From positions 40,334-104,333 of the forward strand of contig DXGM01000011.1 in assembly GCA_019113915.1 (NCBI GenBank): a DNA stretch of 64,000 bases. The letters are read 5' to 3'. Below the pieces are notes generated by a model, which was given only the letters and a program-made list of their open reading frames with translations, was not told the origin of the DNA and did not search any database. A program made the translations under genes and the position numbers. Shown in pieces: positions 25,021 to 33,487 of this stretch. The DNA comes from Candidatus Gordonibacter avicola (GTDB taxonomy: Bacteria > Actinomycetota > Coriobacteriia > Coriobacteriales > Eggerthellaceae). How positions within the stretch are numbered: the stretch's first letter is position 1; every line of letters starts with the position of its first letter.

Positions 25021-25386
25021 CTAGTTGAAACGGTCAAGGAGGTTTCTCATCTGCTCACGCGTTGCGCGGTCGCCGTCACGGTACCTGCCAATGACAACGC
25101 CCACAGCTGCGAACACGGCCAACAGTACGGTCGGCCAGAAACCCACAATAAGAATGAGGGCCGCCGCCACAAAACCGATGATGCCGTACACCACCGCATG
25201 GGTGTTGTTCTGCACATACGGCGAGACAGCGCGCTTGAAGCTTGCGTACACGCCGCGGTCCTTCGCCTCGGTTGCCGTGTTGGCAACCACGTCGGAGGGC
25301 GTGTTCGCCGGCCGCTGTTGCTGCTGGCCGCCGCGTGAGGCGGCTTTGGCGTTCCCGCCATTCATCTTCATTGCCGATTGGGTCAT
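25021..25386 (-). CDS. DUF2273 small membrane protein of the Asp23 operon
   Basis: ATG 25386 (MTQSAMKMNGG) is chosen because AAGGAGG lies 8 bp before it; a GTG three codons upstream overlaps that ribosome site. The 121-residue protein has a Gln/Ala-rich N-terminus and a helical hairpin, VVYGIIGFVAAALILIVGFW then VLLAVFAAVGVVIGRY, typical of DUF2273. It sits between the AmaP-like and Asp23 genes, as in Gram-positive operons. The exact role is not known. Confidence 0.8.
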   Translation of the reverse strand: MTQSAMKMNGGNAKAASRGGQQQQRPANTPSDVVANTATEAKDRGVYASFKRAVSPYVQNNTHAVVYGIIGFVAAALILIVGFWPTVLLAVFAAVGVVIGRYRDGDRATREQMRNLLDRFN

Positions 25387-25399
25387 TTTTGCCACCTCC

Positions 25400-26023
25400 T
25401 TACTTGGTCACGGCGTGCGCCGGCACCGGCTGAGTGTGGTGCTGACGATTCGTGTCCTCGGAGTACTTCGTGGCCTGCTGCGTGAAGGCCGGGGTTACCA
25501 CGTCGGCGTCGCCAGCGAACGTGATGCGCACGGAGTCAACGGGGTAGCCGGTGAAGGCCTCCAGCGTTGCGGCGATCTCGTCCTGCAGCTTCGCGCCCAG
25601 TTCGCCCAGCTCAGCGTTGCGGCCGGGGTCAATCTTGGCGTGGATGGCCATGCGCGGGTCGTGCTTGTTGGTGATGTCCACCTTCACGTTCTTGGTGGCC
25701 AGGCCATGATGCGAATCCACCACGTGCTTCACCGTTGACTGGATGGCGTTCTGCGTGATAGCCACGCTGCCGTTGTCGCGCTCAAGTTCCAGCTGCGCGT
25801 TCTTGCCGGGGGCCGTGAGGGCGCGAATGAGCACCACCAGAAGGCCAACCGCCGTGATGCCCAGGAGCACCGCTTCCACCACATAGAACCACGGCATGGA
25901 CATGAGCCACGCAATGGCGGGGAACAGCGGCTCCCACGCAAACCACAAGGCCGCGAGCACGCCGATGCCAAGCACTGCGGCAACGACGAACATGATCATG
26001 CAGAAGCGTTTGAACTTTCCCAT
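25400..26023 (-). CDS. amaP: AmaP-like membrane anchor for Asp23
   Basis: The start is ATG 26023 (MGKFKRFCMIMFVVAAV), with AAAGGCGG upstream. The 207-residue protein has two membrane helices, about 7-27 and 45-67, and a C-terminal cytosolic domain related to Asp23 (VAITQNAIQSTVKHVVDSHH, VKVDITNKHDPRMAIHAK). That layout is the alkaline-shock membrane anchor AmaP, which recruits Asp23. It is the first gene of the unit. The adjacent 226 bp upstream hold no other gene; the promoter was not pinned down. Confidence 0.82.
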   Translation of the reverse strand: MGKFKRFCMIMFVVAAVLGIGVLAALWFAWEPLFPAIAWLMSMPWFYVVEAVLLGITAVGLLVVLIRALTAPGKNAQLELERDNGSVAITQNAIQSTVKHVVDSHHGLATKNVKVDITNKHDPRMAIHAKIDPGRNAELGELGAKLQDEIAATLEAFTGYPVDSVRITFAGDADVVTPAFTQQATKYSEDTNRQHHTQPVPAHAVTK

Positions 26024-26249
26024 ATGTGCCGCCTTTCTTTCTCGTGCGCGCAACGCAGTGTGCGGCGCGCCATCGGATAGAGTGCGACCACTCTAGAAGA
26101 AAGGATTGGCAGGGGTAACTGGTTGTACGGAAGTGCGGCCGGGCTATTGCCTTCACGTTAGCCACTCGGTAAGTAGGCTATTCGGGAGGCCAGTGAGTGC
26201 GCGAATGGTCCCACTGGCGGCGGCTGGGCTGCGTGTGTTGGTGTGGCGG

Positions 26250-27314
26250 TTAGAGAAGTTCGGTGAGTGTGAAGAGTTGAGGCTGGGGGATGGGCTCGGG
26301 CGGGACCTCGTGGAATTCGAAGGGCTCGTTCGCACGGGCGCGTATGGCGGCGTTGAACGCGAGTTCAGCTTCTTCGAGGTTCTCAACAGGTGCTATAACG
26401 TAGGTCTTCATCTCGGTGGAGCCATCTTTATAGGTGGCGCTGAGGTGAAGGCGCGCTTGTGCCAGCATATCTGCGTATATGCGCAGAAGGCGAATGTGAA
26501 GGGTGTCTTGTAGCTCGACGTTCCGGTTGCGGGTGTAGCTGTAGAATTCGGCTCTCTCTGCGTCGTACAGTTCGGCCAGTTCACCTTCCAGCGGGAACGA
26601 AACGCGGAGGGCGCGCCAGGTGTGCACGCTGTCGAAGTGCTGGTCATCGTAGGGTACGGTAAAACTTTTAGCTCGGTCTATAATGGAAGAGGGGCCCTCC
26701 TGGTTCGAACCAAATTCAGTGCTGCGCGTGTAAAAAAGTATCCGATCGCCTTCCACCTCATACGTGAGCGAAGCAATGTTTGTACCGACGCAGGTCAGGT
26801 TGAACTCGTAGGCTACTGACAGGTAGCGTCGACCCTCGTCGGGTGCTTCGTCGGCATGATTGGGATCAATTTCCGGGTCGCTATGCCATACCTTTAATGC
26901 GCAGTGGTGACCGAAGTCATCCAAGCTGAGCGTGACGGTTTTCCCTGGCGTCCCCTCCGGGTTTTCGCTTGCGTAGGCGGCGAGGGCGAACATGTTAGCT
27001 GGCGCGGGGGCCGGGTTTGCGCTCGTGCTTGTTGCGTCGCCGTTGGGCCTCGCAAACAGGGAAAACGCTGCGGTGCCGCCAAGCGCAACGGCGCACGTTG
27101 CCACGAAGGCTCCCGCGACGAAGCGCCGACGGGAGACGGGCTGCGCGGTGCGCTGGTGGGCTCCCCGCTGGGTGCGGCGCTGCTGGGAGCGAACGCGCGC
27201 TTCCGCAGCGCGCACCTGCCGCACTTCATCTCGCACGGCTTGGTGCACCCGCTCCGGCATCTCGATATCGTCCATAAGCGTGCGGTAGTCGAGGCCACTA
27301 TTCGCGTGTTTCAT
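26250..27314 (-). CDS. Membrane-bound anti-sigma-type protein (DUF4179-like)
   Basis: The start is ATG 27314 (MKHANSGLDYRTLMDDIEMP), with AAGGAGG 6 bp upstream; it overlaps the end of the sigma gene by 17 bp. The 354-residue protein has a cytosolic N-terminal part (1-70), then SRRRFVAGAFVATCAVALGG as a single membrane segment, and a C-terminal extracytoplasmic beta-rich domain. This is the layout of anti-sigma factors paired with ECF sigma factors. It binds and holds back the sigma factor encoded before it, by inference. The RRRFVAG run looks twin-arginine-like, which is unusual. Confidence 0.7.
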   Translation of the reverse strand: MKHANSGLDYRTLMDDIEMPERVHQAVRDEVRQVRAAEARVRSQQRRTQRGAHQRTAQPVSRRRFVAGAFVATCAVALGGTAAFSLFARPNGDATSTSANPAPAPANMFALAAYASENPEGTPGKTVTLSLDDFGHHCALKVWHSDPEIDPNHADEAPDEGRRYLSVAYEFNLTCVGTNIASLTYEVEGDRILFYTRSTEFGSNQEGPSSIIDRAKSFTVPYDDQHFDSVHTWRALRVSFPLEGELAELYDAERAEFYSYTRNRNVELQDTLHIRLLRIYADMLAQARLHLSATYKDGSTEMKTYVIAPVENLEEAELAFNAAIRARANEPFEFHEVPPEPIPQPQLFTLTELL

Positions 27315-27831
27315 GAGAAGCCTCCTTCTCCAACAAGCCCTTGAGCTGCGTCCGCGCACGTCGCAGGCGCGAGCGCACCGTGCCGGGCAAACAGCGCACC
27401 ATGCGCGCAATCTCTTCGGTCGCGTACCCTTCGTAGTAATACAGATGAACAATCAGCCGCGTGGAGACGGGAAGCTTGGCCAGCGCGAGCCCCACTTCAC
27501 TCTCGCGGAAGGCGCGCACGCTTTCGCTTTCTTCGACCGCCTCCTCAAACTGCGTGTCCCGGAAGGTGTCCGTCAGGTTGTTGTGTCGCTTCCAGGCAGA
27601 TCGGTGCAGGTCGCGACCGCAATTGATGGTGGTGCGGATGAGCCACGCCTTCAAGTGCTCGTCGTCAACAAACGCCGTCGAGTCCTTTAGCAGGCGGACG
27701 AACACCTCTTGGCAAAGGTCGTCCGCGTCGTGCGGCGATTGCGTCTGGCTGAGCGCAAGGCGCCAGACCGTGCTTCCCCATAAGCGCATGGCGCGCTCTA
27801 TGAAGTCGTCCGATCTAAGGTGTGATTGCAT
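27298..27831 (-). CDS. ECF-type RNA polymerase sigma factor
   Basis: The start is ATG 27831 (MQSHLRSDDFIERAMRLW); AAGGAGG lies 13 bp upstream, slightly far. The 177-residue protein has sigma region 2 (HDADDLCQEVFVRLLKD, then HLKAWLIRTTINCGRDLHR) and sigma region 4 (LPVSTRLIVHLYYYEGYATE, IARMVRCLPGTVRSRLRRAR). It would direct RNA polymerase to its own regulon. The anti-sigma partner overlaps its 3' end, so the two are co-translated. The regulon cannot be told from the sequence. Confidence 0.88.
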   Translation of the reverse strand: MQSHLRSDDFIERAMRLWGSTVWRLALSQTQSPHDADDLCQEVFVRLLKDSTAFVDDEHLKAWLIRTTINCGRDLHRSAWKRHNNLTDTFRDTQFEEAVEESESVRAFRESEVGLALAKLPVSTRLIVHLYYYEGYATEEIARMVRCLPGTVRSRLRRARTQLKGLLEKEASHETRE

Positions 27832-28028
27832 GCGGTTTCTTAAGCCTCCTTGACACCAACACGAAACGCGCGAGCAGAATGTGCCGGGAACCAAGAATTA
27901 TCTTACGCGCCCCGCCGAACCTTCCCGTTTTTCTGGGGAACGGGCCGGTCGGCCGGGGCGGCATGCTATCATGCTGTGAAGTAAAAGGTAGGCGCTGTTC
28001 GGCGAACCATGGAGGAAGGAACCACCCT

Positions 28029-28298
28029 ATGAAGTGCGTTATTTCGGTTTTGGGCAAGGATCGCAGCGGTATCGTGGCCGCCGTGTCGACGGCGCTGGCA
28101 GAATGCGGCGCGAACATCGACGACATCAGCCAAACCATTCTGGACGACATCTTCTCCATGACCATGCTCACCACGCTGAACCCGTCCGTGGCCGATTTTA
28201 ACACCGTCCAAGAACGCCTCGAAAAAGAAGGCGAATCCCTCGGCGTCCAAATAATCATCCAACGCGAAGACGTCTTCCAATATATGTACAAAATATAG
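28029..28298 (+). CDS. ACT-domain regulatory protein
   Basis: The 89-residue protein begins MKCVISVLGKDRSGIVAAVS, followed by ALAECGANIDDISQTI, the ACT fold's ligand-binding loop and second strand. The start has GGAGGAAGG upstream. UPF0237-type ACT proteins usually precede a PFL-like (UPF0210) gene, but here the partner is missing: a long repeat region follows. It may bind an amino acid; ligand unknown. Confidence 0.82.
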   Translation: MKCVISVLGKDRSGIVAAVSTALAECGANIDDISQTILDDIFSMTMLTTLNPSVADFNTVQERLEKEGESLGVQIIIQREDVFQYMYKI

Positions 28299-28478
28299 AG
28301 GGCGAACGCAGGGAGGCCCCGCTAAGCGGGGATGAGGGATCCGCGCGGCGTCAGCTGTAAGTCTCTCGGTTGGCACCACCCGGGATTCTTCTTTTTCGGC
28401 GTTGACCGAAGGTGCTCAGGACGAGGGGTATGTCAATCCTGGCCTAACAGAGAGGGCGGGAGAAATTGGCACAGATCG

Positions 28479-28595
28479 CCCTTTATGTACATGTTGAGCG
28501 GCCAGGTACGGCTTCCAAAAAATGGCGAACAGGCGTTTCTTTATTGACGTCAAAAAGACCGCGGTTCCGAGAGGTGCAAATCCGTACATAAACGG
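28479..28595 (-). mobile_element. MITE-like element, copy 1
   Basis: This 117-bp element has terminal inverted repeats CCCTTTATGTAC (left) and AATCCGTACATAAACGG (right). It matches the 118-bp element at 63758-63875 in opposite orientation; both share TAAAGAAACGCCTGTTCGC exactly. It carries no coding capacity, as expected of a non-autonomous element. The transposase that would move it is not in the window. Confidence 0.65.
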
Positions 28596-28678
28596 CCGTT
28601 TGTGCCAATAAGAGGCAATGTGGATGTCGAAGATAGCGACCGGTATTGCCCATCTTCCGCTTCGCGCGTGCAAATAAT

Positions 28679-29083
28679 GTGACGCGCTTGCGCGCTACTA
28701 ATTACGCCAGAAACACCCCATATCCCTCGCTTTATGACGCGGGCTGACTGGCCTGATGGTTCAATTGATAGGCAGGTTGGCCGAAGGGACTGTAACAAAA
28801 GCCCTCGATCTGCTAGGTTTGATATTTGCTGAACGGCAAGGGCAGAGCCCTTGCCCAAAGGAATACCTGCGAATTAGACTTTGCCGCAACCCCGTTCGCG
28901 CAAAGTGCGAAAACCCAGATCACGAGTGTGTTCTCCGCCTGCGGCGGAGATGGCGATTCAAGAATTGTCCCGGAATGCGGAGACTCCCAGACAAGTGTTG
29001 ATGACTACACTAAAATGCCCTCGTAATAATGTTAGGGAGCAGTATGTCCTTTGGCGTAATAGCTAGCGCGTAAGCGCGTCACA
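28679..29083. repeat. Nested palindromic repeat, copy E1 (degenerate)
   Basis: The ends are GTGACGCGCTTGCGCGCT followed by AATTACGCC (28679-28709) and the inverse form GGCGTAATAGCTAGCGCGTA (29053 on). Inside are GCTTTATGACGCGGGCTGAC (about 28728), the palindrome GGGCAAGGG-type (about 28840), and the core TTCGCGCAAAGTGCGAAAAC (from about 28895) followed by CTCCGCCTGCGGCGGAG. The middle stems are no longer fully paired, unlike in E2 and E3, so this copy seems decayed. Confidence 0.7.
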
Positions 29084-29113
29084 CTTTGCGTTCGCTTCGC
29101 TAGAGTGACAAGC

Positions 29114-29380
29114 TTAGAAGTCAATCAAGTCGCTAACCTTCACGTTGAGTGCATCGGCAATTTTAATAATTAGTTCGAAGCTAACCCGAACTTTCCCTTG
29201 CTCGATTCGGTACACATAAGAGTGTGAGCTGGTGTGGCCTATCATGCCGGCAAGTTGGCGCTGTGTGAGGCCTTCCTCCGCGCGCTTCTTCGCAATAGCC
29301 TCGCCCAATCGGGCATATCTGCTGTCTAACGCTTCTTCCATGATTTGGAATATAGTAATCCATTTCTTACTGGATGGCAT
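29114..29380 (-). CDS. XRE-family helix-turn-helix regulator
   Basis: The 88-residue protein has an HTH_3 domain over about 24-85: RLGEAIAKKRAEEGLTQRQL, AGMIGHTSSHSYVYRIEQGK, then IADALNVKVSDLIDF. It is a single-domain DNA-binding protein. ATG 29380 follows directly on a terminator hairpin and has no ribosome site; ATG 29341 (MEEALDSRYARL) is preceded by a TACTATATT -10-like sequence and may be the true, possibly leaderless, start. Target genes are unknown; the amidohydrolase lies just upstream. Confidence 0.8.
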   Translation of the reverse strand: MPSSKKWITIFQIMEEALDSRYARLGEAIAKKRAEEGLTQRQLAGMIGHTSSHSYVYRIEQGKVRVSFELIIKIADALNVKVSDLIDF

Positions 29381-29387
29381 ACAAATA

Positions 29388-29419
29388 CATGCGCCCCGGC
29401 CTTTCGGTTGGGGCGCATG
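29388..29419. terminator. Terminator between amidohydrolase and XRE genes
   Basis: The 10-bp arms CATGCGCCCC/GGGGCGCATG enclose a 12-nt GC-rich loop. Both sides are moderately T-rich outside the stem. It would end the minus-strand amidohydrolase transcript. Confidence 0.65.
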
Positions 29420-29461
29420 CTTCTTGCGGGTGTTGCTAACTACTAGTGTTCGCTAACCTTC

Positions 29462-31135
29462 TTATGCCTCGTACACAACCTTGCCGCCGAGGATGGTCTT
29501 TTCTACCTTGGCGTCGCGGATGTCGGTCGGGTCGGCGGAGGCGAAGCAGTCGCGGTCGAGGATGGCGAAGTCGGCGAAGTTGCCTACCTCAACCGAGCCC
29601 ATCTTGTCGTCGTCATGGCTGAAGAACGCAGAGTTCTTCGTCCACATGATGAGGGCCTGGATGGGGGTAACCTTGGACTCGTCGCCCTTGGACAGCGTCT
29701 TGCCCGTGGTTTCGTCCAAGCGCGTGACGGCGTAGTACATGCCAAGCATCGGGCTGGGCGACACAACCGGGCTGTCGGAGCTGCCGCCGGCCAGAATGCC
29801 GTTGGCGAACATCAAACCAGGCGACTGGAAGCGCTCAACCTGCTCAGGCCAGAACAGCGGCTCTTCGCCCATCTGGGAGACGAGCGTCGGCTGCAGGCAC
29901 ACGCCCACGCCGAGTTCCTTCATGATGGGCCACTGATCCTCGTAGGGAAGCTGGTAGTGAATCAGGTAGTGACGCAGTTCCTTCACCGGGCGAATCTTAT
30001 TGGCTTCCTGGAACGCATGCAGCGCACGGTCCTCGGAAAGGTCGCCGATGGTGTGAATGCCGAACTGCCAGCCAAGCTCGGTTGCCTTGCACACCAGCGC
30101 ATCGATCTCTTCCTGGGAGTAAATGGTGTCACCGTAGAAGCCGGGGCGCTGACGGTACTCGCGACGCTTCATAGCGGCCGTGAAGGCAGCGGTGATACCG
30201 TCCAGCGTAACCTTGCAGCCGTTCAGCTTCAGCATGTCATCGCCAAAGCCGGTGACACAGTCCATTTCCTCAAGGCGCTGCATATTCTCTTCAAACGAAC
30301 CAAACTGCGGATCGAGATAGAACATGCAGTTGGCGCGATAGGTGAGAAGACCCTGCCTGTGAGCTTCGTTGTAGATATGCATCTGCTTGTAGTTAAGGTT
30401 AGCGTCGATGGCGCTGGTAATGCCAAAGGAGTTGAGGCGCTTACCAATAAGTACGAGGCTTTCAAGATGCTCTTCGTCCGTCAGCGGAGGCTTGGTGGCA
30501 AGCATGGGCTGCAGGGCGCCGTTCTCATATAGCACGCCGTCGAGTTCGCCGTCGTCGTAATGGCCAATTTCGGCGCCTTCAGGCTGCGGCGTATCCTTCG
30601 TGTAACCGCACGCTTCGAGTGCCATCGAGTTCGCGATAAGGGTGTGAACGGACATGTGAAGCAGCAGAACGGGGTTGTTCGGCGCAATTGCATCGAGGTC
30701 GCGGCGCGTAATGAGTTCCTGGCTGTCTTCCCAAATAAGCTCGTTCCAGCCGTCGCCTTCAATCCACACGCCATCAGGAGTGTTCGCAGCCTTCTCGGCC
30801 ACCGCATCAAGGATGGCCTGGCGGCTGGTCACGCCATTGAAGTCAAGGTTGAGCATGCTTTCGCCGGTCCACTTGCAGTGCATGTGGCACTCAACGAAAC
30901 CAGGGGTGAGAATCTTGCCGGACGCGTCGATGATCTCGGTGTGCTCGCCAACATACTGATCCATGTCGGCGGCCGTTCCCACGGCGATAACCTTGCCGTC
31001 CTTGGCGGCCACGCCACCGTCTTCAATGATGGGGAAGTCGGTCTTGCCTTCCTTCACCTCGTCGCACGTGATGGCGACGGTGTAGATCTTGGGATGCTTA
31101 ATTACCAGGTCGGCCTCGGGATACCACGTTTTCAT
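29462..31135 (-). CDS. Amidohydrolase of the YtcJ (Amidohydro_3) type
   Basis: The start is ATG 31135 (MKTWYPEADLVIKHPKIYTV), with GAGGAGG upstream. The 557-residue protein is a metal-dependent TIM-barrel hydrolase: the HxH pair is His84/His86 in GFVECHMHCKW. Other expected metal and substrate residues are in FGIHTIGDLSEDRALHAFQE, LRHYLIHYQL and LAGGSSDSPV. A beta-sandwich formed by the N- and C-terminal ends closes with DFAILDRDCFA. No signal peptide. YtcJ-type enzymes cleave amide-like substrates that are mostly unknown. A membrane permease is divergently encoded and may import the substrate. Confidence 0.85.
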   Translation of the reverse strand: MKTWYPEADLVIKHPKIYTVAITCDEVKEGKTDFPIIEDGGVAAKDGKVIAVGTAADMDQYVGEHTEIIDASGKILTPGFVECHMHCKWTGESMLNLDFNGVTSRQAILDAVAEKAANTPDGVWIEGDGWNELIWEDSQELITRRDLDAIAPNNPVLLLHMSVHTLIANSMALEACGYTKDTPQPEGAEIGHYDDGELDGVLYENGALQPMLATKPPLTDEEHLESLVLIGKRLNSFGITSAIDANLNYKQMHIYNEAHRQGLLTYRANCMFYLDPQFGSFEENMQRLEEMDCVTGFGDDMLKLNGCKVTLDGITAAFTAAMKRREYRQRPGFYGDTIYSQEEIDALVCKATELGWQFGIHTIGDLSEDRALHAFQEANKIRPVKELRHYLIHYQLPYEDQWPIMKELGVGVCLQPTLVSQMGEEPLFWPEQVERFQSPGLMFANGILAGGSSDSPVVSPSPMLGMYYAVTRLDETTGKTLSKGDESKVTPIQALIMWTKNSAFFSHDDDKMGSVEVGNFADFAILDRDCFASADPTDIRDAKVEKTILGGKVVYEA

Positions 31136-31530
31136 AGTGCCTCCTCTTCGTTGTTTGGTGATCGCAAAAGTGAAGAAGCAATTTGCCTGGCGCACAAACT
31201 CACAACCCGTGCTTCGCAGGCAAAAACTGAAACTATGGTGTAACCCCCTGCGACACAGAATACGGGATGCGAATAGCAACCCGCCATCGATCTAAAGCAT
31301 GATATATCTGAGCCAATTATCATACTTTCGAACGATTTCCAACCGCCCAAAGCCTTGGGTATGATGGCTCCAATCCTTCCTCGGATTATCGTTTTTTTAT
31401 AACCGCACCGGCGGCGAGCGACCCGATGTCCTCGTCCGCAGGGGAGCGACAACACCCTGATAGCAGGTAGTTTTTGGTGTGTTGCGTTCGGTGCGTTTCT
31501 ATCCTATGGATTCGAGAGAAGGTGTCATCA
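31136..31530. other. Divergent promoter region, amidohydrolase/permease
   Basis: This 395-bp AT-richer gap separates two divergent genes. It should hold both promoters and any operator. I saw no clean palindrome longer than 8 bp and no gene. A minus-strand GAGGAGG serves the amidohydrolase; GAGAGAAGG serves the permease. Confidence 0.4.
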
Positions 31531-32763
31531 ATGGAGAACACCCTTAACGATACGGAAGCCGTCGTCGAGACGTCATCAGCTGCTGAAACGCCGTCGACGG
31601 CGTGCTCCCGCAAAGAGATTCTGCCCGCGTTTTGTATTACCGTTGTTGCGGCTGTCGCGCTGTATGTTTTGATGATGTATCTGCAGCCCATGCTCATGAA
31701 CAACAACTTCATCTACGATTTCGGTACGATGATGTCGGGCTGCATGGAAGGCTCAATTGAGTACTACGTTGCTTGGTTCTTCGCCGACCTGACCGAGGGT
31801 TCGTTCATCGCGGCGCTCCCGGCTTCTATCGGCATGATTATCATGGGCTTTGTGGCGGCTGCTCTTGAGCGCAAGAAGTCCAAGCACGCCGGCACGGGCG
31901 TTGCGGGCAACGGCCACATTTTCCTAGCTATGTTCCTCACCACGTGCGCTGCCCTCATCCTGGGCCAGGTTATTTACGGTAGCCTGTTCTCCAGTGGTTG
32001 GATCCCGACGTTCGCCGTCGTGCTGACCGTGCAGGTGTTTGTGATTTTCTATGGCGTGAACTGGAAGAAGATTCTCACGTCGCTCATCGTGGGTACCATT
32101 ATTACGTTCCCGGTATGCTACTGGCTGCTGTATGGCATCGTGTCGCCGCTTGGCTTGCCGCTGTTCATCGCCGTGTCTGTGGGCGTTGCCATCGTGGTGC
32201 CTCTGTGCTCGCTCATTTTCCGCCTCATGCCGTGGATGGACATTCCGGCACCGGCTCCGGGTTCGAACCCCACCGATCAGAACAAGAGCAAGTTCTTCGT
32301 GCATCAGATCCTCGGCGACATCGGTCAGCTGACCATCTGGGGCAGCTCCTGGGCTACTGTTGGTATGTACATTGGCGGCATCATCGGTTGGGTCATGAAC
32401 CCGCTGCATCCCGCGTACGGCTCCGGCAACTTCCCGCTGCTCATTATGGTGCAGGTTGTGACGGGCGCGCTGGCCATCCTCATTTGGTATCCCAAGTGGA
32501 AGAAGAACGGCATGGCCTTCACGTTTGCGGGCATTGTGTTTGCATCCGCTATCGTGAGTACCTATCCGCCTAGCTGGGCCATTGTTATTCCTACCATTAT
32601 CATCGGCGCTGTGGTGTTCGCACCGTTGGTCGATTGGGTACTGAAGGTGTTCCGCTTCAAGGGCACGTACCATCCTATCTGCCTGATCCAGCTGTCCATC
32701 TTCACGGTGTGCGCCGCTTGGTCGTTTGCAGTGATGTACCTGATTATGCCGATGCTCGCCTAA
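31531..32763 (+). CDS. Polytopic membrane protein, probable transporter
   Basis: The start is ATG 31531 (MENTLNDTEAVVE), with GAGAGAAGG upstream. The 410-residue protein has about ten to eleven hydrophobic segments, for instance EILPAFCITVVAAVALYVLM and IGGIIGWVMNP. I do not recognise a family signature. Its divergent placement against the amidohydrolase suggests it carries that enzyme's substrate or product. Codon use is lower in GC than in the flanking purine genes, like its neighbour. Confidence 0.6.
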   Translation: MENTLNDTEAVVETSSAAETPSTACSRKEILPAFCITVVAAVALYVLMMYLQPMLMNNNFIYDFGTMMSGCMEGSIEYYVAWFFADLTEGSFIAALPASIGMIIMGFVAAALERKKSKHAGTGVAGNGHIFLAMFLTTCAALILGQVIYGSLFSSGWIPTFAVVLTVQVFVIFYGVNWKKILTSLIVGTIITFPVCYWLLYGIVSPLGLPLFIAVSVGVAIVVPLCSLIFRLMPWMDIPAPAPGSNPTDQNKSKFFVHQILGDIGQLTIWGSSWATVGMYIGGIIGWVMNPLHPAYGSGNFPLLIMVQVVTGALAILIWYPKWKKNGMAFTFAGIVFASAIVSTYPPSWAIVIPTIIIGAVVFAPLVDWVLKVFRFKGTYHPICLIQLSIFTVCAAWSFAVMYLIMPMLA

Positions 32764-32845
32764 ACGGCGATCCTCACTTTGGCTTAAAGCGTTTCGCATC
32801 TGCGTTGCGCTTTGAGTAGGGCTGAAGAGCCCATTCCCCAATAGG

Positions 32846-32884
32846 GCCCCCGCTGCACATACCCCCGCAGCGGGGGCTTCTGTT
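32846..32884 (+). terminator. Terminator after the permease
   Basis: The perfect 11-bp arms GCCCCCGCTGC/GCAGCGGGGGC are followed by TTCTGTTT, 83 bp after the stop. Confidence 0.8.
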
Positions 32885-32930
32885 TGGTGGGGGGCTGGGG
32901 AAGGTGCTGGTGGGGCGCGTGTGGGCGCGG

Positions 32931-33422
32931 CTAGAGAGCCGTGTTGTACAGGCGAGCTACCAGCGCTGTGCGCGTGGAGATGTCCATCTTGGTAAAAATA
33001 TTGCGAACGTGCGATTTCACCGTGGAAAGACTGATACACAGCATCTCAGCAATTTCAGCGTTTGTGTGCCCCTTGGCAACCAGCAGCGCCACGTCGCGCT
33101 CGCGCGCGGTGAGGCCGGGAAGCTGAGGGGTATTGTTTGTTGTGTGTTCGCTCGGATTGGTGGAAGCGCCCGCGACAGCCGCCGCGCTCGCAGCGCCACC
33201 TTCGCCAGCAGGAGCGCTGGCGAGCTTGCTGGAACTCAGAGGAACAGAGGGGCTTTCCTCAGCGGTGTTGCTATCCAGCCCGCGGTAAAGCGGGGTCACC
33301 CGCAACGTGAACGACTCAGGGTCGGAGGGGTCGTCTTCCACGCGGATGCGAAAGCACACTCCCCGCGCATCTTCGAAGTCCAAATACCGGTCGGGCCCTT
33401 GGGCGGGCGTGGAACACGTCAT
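32931..33422 (-). CDS. LuxR-type regulator (small, HTH at C-terminus)
   Basis: ATG 33422 (MTCSTPAQGPDRYLDF) is chosen over an upstream TTG because the ribosome site AAGGAGG lies 11 bp before it and would clash with the TTG. The 163-residue protein has an N-terminal region of about 50 residues of no known family, an Ala/Ser-rich linker, and a LuxR HTH over about 102-160: LTARERDVALLVAKGHTNAE, IAEMLCISLSTVKSHVRNIF. There is no receiver domain. A terminator-like hairpin sits between its promoter side and its ribosome site. Confidence 0.8.
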   Translation of the reverse strand: MTCSTPAQGPDRYLDFEDARGVCFRIRVEDDPSDPESFTLRVTPLYRGLDSNTAEESPSVPLSSSKLASAPAGEGGAASAAAVAGASTNPSEHTTNNTPQLPGLTARERDVALLVAKGHTNAEIAEMLCISLSTVKSHVRNIFTKMDISTRTALVARLYNTAL

Positions 33423-33444
33423 GGTGGACAACGCCTCCTTCGTA

Positions 33445-33487
33445 GAAAAAATATGCCCCTGCTCCGGTAGCGACCCGGGACAGGGGC
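33445..33487 (-). terminator. Terminator-like hairpin in the leader of the small LuxR gene
   Basis: Read on the minus strand, GCCCCTG/CAGGGGC (outer arms) encloses a GC-rich loop and is followed by ATATTTTTT, then the ribosome site AAGGAGG. A rho-independent terminator directly ahead of a ribosome site suggests attenuation, although it could also stop a transcript from further upstream. Confidence 0.55.

Larger units (their letters stand above)
28299..29113. other. 815-bp intergenic region made of repeats
   Basis: No gene was found. From left: the small hairpin CCCCGC/GCGGGG (about 28317-28331), an unidentified 130 bp, the MITE-like element (28479-28595), 80 bp of unclear DNA, then nested repeat copy E1 (28679-29083). 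The region sits where the ACT gene's usual partner would be expected. Confidence 0.6.

Noticed and set aside
26700..26715. tRNA-like GGTTCGAACC
   Set aside because: It is in the anti-sigma coding region with no tRNA fold.
28330..28420. T-box-like leader (GGCACCACCCGGG)
   Set aside because: It only loosely resembles the T-box antiterminator (TGGNACCGCG); no specifier stem-loops or downstream aminoacyl-tRNA or amino-acid gene are present.
32255..32275. tRNA T-arm-like GGGTTCGAACCCC
   Set aside because: It lies inside the permease coding sequence (encoding GSNPT) with no acceptor or anticodon stem around it.
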